Positions 61,089-64,000 of a stretch of 64,000 nucleotides of DNA are shown one piece after another (position 1 is the stretch's first letter; each line of letters starts with the position of its first letter). The notes under the pieces were generated by a model. The model ran no database searches and had not been told where the DNA came from. It worked only from the letters and a program-made list of their open reading frames with translations. Made by a program: the position numbers and the translations under genes. Origin of the DNA: Spirosoma agri (GTDB lineage: Bacteria; Bacteroidota; Bacteroidia; Cytophagales; Spirosomataceae); the NCBI RefSeq assembly GCF_010747415.1, contig NZ_JAAGNZ010000002.1, forward strand, positions 1,426,001 to 1,490,000. Reading direction: 5' to 3'.

Positions 61089-64000
61089 TTACATGCCCTG
61101 CGTAGAAAACTGCACCTTGTCGATCGCAAATAGGGGCTTCTGTTTAGCCTCAGGATTTACGAAAATGAGGTATAATTTATGCACACCCTGAACCGGCTGC
61201 TTGAAGGGAATACTAACCGGACCGTTTGTGCCGAACTTGACATTTGTTTCGCCCAGAAGCGTGCCTGTGGGCGAGTCAAGCCGGGCTTCCAGCTTGCCAC
61301 CGACCACCTGATCGTTCGAGGCAAAAACGGTTGGCGTAAGACCCTGAATTCCGGATAGATCGATGTCGTTGAAGGCCAGAAAACTACCCGATTGCATACC
61401 GATAGCGGCTGGTCCCATTGTTGGGATGTCATACTCGAAAATATTCTGTTTCACGTCGGCAGAAACAGCCTTAACGAGTGGTGAACGCAAGGCCATCGAA
61501 GTCGAACCTGTGATGGGTCCAATGTTGCCGTTGCCCCGGTCGGTGTAGCTGGCGGTCAAGACATACGAGCCGTCTTTTTTCTGCTGGGCCGGTACGTAAT
61601 CGCCCGCCAGCGGTTGCCGGTTTACGGGTTTCTCGTTGGCCAGCGACAGAATATAACGAACCATATCGGTTGCTTCGCTTTCTTTCAGTTGCGGGTGGGC
61701 GCTCATCGCCTGTTCGCCCCAGACGCCACCACCACCGCTGATGACCTTCCGGGCCAGTTTACCCTCGACCTGAAAACCACCTTTGTACTTTTTCGCCACA
61801 TCGATATACGCAGGTCCGATTGACTTCTTATCGACCGAATGGCAGGCTTTGCAGTCGCTCAGTTCGATCAGACGCTTGCCGGTCGCAAAACCAGTATTGG
61901 CCTGGTGTCCCTGCGCCAGCATCGTTTTGTCAAACCCTTCGAGGTAGTCGATGGTCATGGTTACGTCATCGGGGCTGATGCCTTTCTGTAACGTGCCATC
62001 TTCCTTATCCATAACCTTCACCGCGTATTTAACGGGTTTGTTGGGGAAGTAGAACGTTTTGTTACCAGCAACGGCCACCTCAACTTTTGGCTCATCGTTC
62101 CCAACTTTAACGTCCATCGATTTTGTCGCCGAATTTCCGGCAACATCCGTCACTTTCAGCGTAGCCGTATAAAGGCCCGGCTTGGTGAAGGTAACGCTCG
62201 GATTGGCGGTCGTTTGTTTTGGCATACCGTTACCAAACGTCCACTCGTATTTAAGCGCGTCGTTGTCGTAATCCATCGAGCCCTTCGAATCGAATTTGAC
62301 CGTCAACGGGGCCGAACCGACCATCTTGTTCGCGCTGGCCATGGCAACGGGTTTACGATTACCTGCATTATACGTGATGCGCGACAGGCGGGCGTCTGAG
62401 TTGGCGGCAAACCACTGCTGACCGTACTCGAGCGTGTAGAGCGACCCATCGTTGGCAAACTGCATATCGATCACGTGCGAGAATTTCGTGTTGGGCATGA
62501 ACGTTTCCATCTGCACGAAATCGCCGTTCTCCTTCATCGTAACCGGGTGAATCCAGTCGCGCATCCAGTCGTAGGCGAAGAATTTGCCATCGTAGGCGCG
62601 GGGAAACTTAACGGATGATTCCGCATAGTCGTCGAAGTAGTAGACGGGACCGCCCATCGCATTACGGCCACCTTTGCCAACAATGTCACCAAACTCCGGT
62701 GACTCGGCGTAGGGGTAGTAGATAAACGCTTTTTGCGCGGGTGGTAATTCGGTCAGACCCGTGTTGTGGGGCGAATCGTTAATGGGCTTCTGTGGATCAA
62801 AAAGTGGCCCCGTTGTGCTGTCGGCAAACGAACGAGCGTGGTACGGACGGTTATCGGCTACGAACAAAGGCCAGCCGAAATAGCCTGCCTTCCGTGCCTG
62901 ATTGATTTCGTCGTGGCCGCGCGGACCGTATTTCTCGCTGTTGTTACCCGCGTCCGGACCAACTTCACCCCAGTACAGGAATCCTGTCCGCTGATCGACC
63001 GAAATCCGGTAGGGGTTACGGTTGCCCATCACGTAAATTTCAGGACGCGCTTTCGGGTTGCCTTTTGGGAACAGGTTTCCTTCGGGAATCGTGTACGTTC
63101 CGTCTGCTTCGGGGTGAATACGCATAATTTTTCCCCGCAGATCGTTCGTGTTGCTCGATGTCAAACGGGCATCCCAACCGCCACGGTTTTTGCGCTCGTC
63201 AATCGGCGCAAAACCATCGGAGTTGAACGGATTCGTATCGTCACCCGCCGACAAATACAGGTTGCCTTTGCGATCCCACGCAATCGAACCGCCTGTATGG
63301 CAGCAACCATCGCGTTTCACCGGAATGGTCAACAGCACTTTCTCGGTGTTGAGCAGCAGCGTATCCTTCACATCGTCATACACGAAACGGGAAAGGTGCT
63401 GGGCTGTGTCGGCAACGGAATTGCCCGTTACCGGCGAATAGTAGGCGTATACCCATTTGTTCTGTTTGAAGTTCGGATCGATGTTCAAACCCATCAGGCC
63501 GTATTCAAACTTGGTAAATACCGGGAAGTTCGCAACGACCTTAACGGTGTTCTTCTTCGGGTCCCACAGTTTCAATGCGCCTTTCCGTTCGGCAAACAGC
63601 ACTTTGCCATTGTCAAGCACAGCCAGTTCGGTTGGTTCGTCGAGATTGGCGGTCAACACCTGCCGTTCAAAGCGGTTTTCTTCGGGATACGGCTGGGTCT
63701 TGGCCTGACTGAATTTTAGACTGGTCGCCATCACTGATTTGAGGCCGCCCAAGATGTGCTGCAAAAACAGATCGTCGGTATACGACTCATCGGTGTGGCC
63801 ACCGCCCGTGTAGAACGATTTGCCGCCGTCGAAATCGCGGTGCCAGATGAACGGATGATTGTCGCCGTTTTTGCCTCCTTCGTAGGTTTTCTCATCGAGC
63901 TTACCCAGTACTTTCAGCTCTGGAACAATGCTCTTGTAGCTGTACCACTCGTCCCACCGTTTCCAGCGGTCGGGCAGCATTTTGGTTGCCGGGTGATTCT
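61089..64000 (-). CDS. ThuA / PQQ-dependent sugar dehydrogenase / PKD / cytochrome c multidomain protein (5' end outside window)
   Basis: At least 969 residues are visible; the frame stays open to the right edge, where NHPATKMLPDRW continues a ThuA-type trehalose-utilisation domain. Domain order in the visible part: end of ThuA (to about 90); a soluble sugar dehydrogenase propeller (about 120-545) with DGCCHTGGSIAWDRKGNLYLSAGDD, GNRNPYRISVDQRTG and GEVGPDAGN; a PKD domain (about 560-640, DYDNDALKYEWTFGNGMP); a class I cytochrome c (about 700-800) with haem motif CKACH and a distal Met candidate in EQAMSAHPQ; and a beta-sandwich, carbohydrate-binding-like end (about 820-963). The cytochrome domain suggests electron transfer to the respiratory chain. 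It acts outside the cytoplasm, probably on an oligosaccharide or sugar lactone. Confidence 0.9.
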   Translation of the reverse strand, partial: NHPATKMLPDRWKRWDEWYSYKSIVPELKVLGKLDEKTYEGGKNGDNHPFIWHRDFDGGKSFYTGGGHTDESYTDDLFLQHILGGLKSVMATSLKFSQAKTQPYPEENRFERQVLTANLDEPTELAVLDNGKVLFAERKGALKLWDPKKNTVKVVANFPVFTKFEYGLMGLNIDPNFKQNKWVYAYYSPVTGNSVADTAQHLSRFVYDDVKDTLLLNTEKVLLTIPVKRDGCCHTGGSIAWDRKGNLYLSAGDDTNPFNSDGFAPIDERKNRGGWDARLTSSNTNDLRGKIMRIHPEADGTYTIPEGNLFPKGNPKARPEIYVMGNRNPYRISVDQRTGFLYWGEVGPDAGNNSEKYGPRGHDEINQARKAGYFGWPLFVADNRPYHARSFADSTTGPLFDPQKPINDSPHNTGLTELPPAQKAFIYYPYAESPEFGDIVGKGGRNAMGGPVYYFDDYAESSVKFPRAYDGKFFAYDWMRDWIHPVTMKENGDFVQMETFMPNTKFSHVIDMQFANDGSLYTLEYGQQWFAANSDARLSRITYNAGNRKPVAMASANKMVGSAPLTVKFDSKGSMDYDNDALKYEWTFGNGMPKQTTANPSVTFTKPGLYTATLKVTDVAGNSATKSMDVKVGNDEPKVEVAVAGNKTFYFPNKPVKYAVKVMDKEDGTLQKGISPDDVTMTIDYLEGFDKTMLAQGHQANTGFATGKRLIELSDCKACHSVDKKSIGPAYIDVAKKYKGGFQVEGKLARKVISGGGGVWGEQAMSAHPQLKESEATDMVRYILSLANEKPVNRQPLAGDYVPAQQKKDGSYVLTASYTDRGNGNIGPITGSTSMALRSPLVKAVSADVKQNIFEYDIPTMGPAAIGMQSGSFLAFNDIDLSGIQGLTPTVFASNDQVVGGKLEARLDSPTGTLLGETNVKFGTNGPVSIPFKQPVQGVHKLYLIFVNPEAKQKPLFAIDKVQFSTQGM

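Noticed and set aside
62766..63719. 317-codon open frame on the plus strand
   Set aside because: It lies wholly antisense to the conserved sugar-dehydrogenase coding region and shows no domain or leader.
1..64000. CRISPR arrays, tRNA or rRNA genes, insertion sequences and prophage genes
   Set aside because: I looked for regularly spaced repeats, tRNA T-arms and transposase or integrase motifs and saw none.

Overview
The window looks like a chromosomal segment of a Bacteroidota bacterium of the order Cytophagales, most like Spirosoma or a close relative. The clues are two proteins with C-terminal type IX secretion (T9SS) sorting domains, a TonB-dependent receptor paired with a DUF4249 lipoprotein, a TamB gene followed by a lipoprotein-type TamA homologue (TamL), a split 5'-nucleotidase, many exported proteins with signal peptides or lipoboxes, and a base composition that looks close to half G+C by eye (not computed). 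I see no tRNA, rRNA, CRISPR array, transposase or phage gene.

Layout. 1-8656 (minus strand): an eight-gene, closely spaced cluster built from two related halves. Each half has a PQQ-type beta-propeller lipoprotein, a two-hydrophobic-segment scaffold protein and an exported caspase-fold protein. The distal half also has an OmpA-type peptidoglycan-binding protein and a third caspase-like protein whose catalytic Cys position is Asp. This is the best candidate in the window for an undescribed system. 9211-16734: tamB-tamL envelope transport pair. 16864-20988: tesA-like esterase divergent from a ybbA-ybbP-type ABC exporter. 21087-30590: SDR oxidoreductase, a T9SS cargo protein with internal repeats, purQ, a 5'-nucleotidase split into two overlapping genes, an M1 aminopeptidase-like protein and a degenerate DUF922-like protein. 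30807-39887: ahcY, a phosphoesterase/propeller fusion, a MarR-GNAT pair, an SGNH hydrolase, murF and a VCBS-repeat T9SS protein. 39977-47672: an acidic protein, copper chaperone and copper ATPase, a CocE-type hydrolase, a small TonB-C-like protein and a photolyase. 47736-51117: TonB receptor plus DUF4249 lipoprotein. 51118-55117: three tandem lytic transglycosylase paralogues. 55271-64000: recQ, a small exported protein ending in a PBCV-type basic adaptor domain, an ECF sigma factor, a likely CE-clan (Ulp1/YopJ-type) cysteine protease or acetyltransferase, and the bulk of a very large ThuA/sugar-dehydrogenase/PKD/cytochrome c protein cut by the window end.

Themes. Most genes act at the cell envelope: export, surface display, peptidoglycan cutting and nutrient uptake. 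Beta-propellers recur (two in the caspase cluster, one fused to a phosphoesterase, one in the sugar dehydrogenase). Intergenic spaces carry many long, near-perfect hairpins; two of them share one core with a CCA loop and look like copies of one repeat family. Functions assigned below rest on motifs I can read in the translated sequence; no database search was possible.
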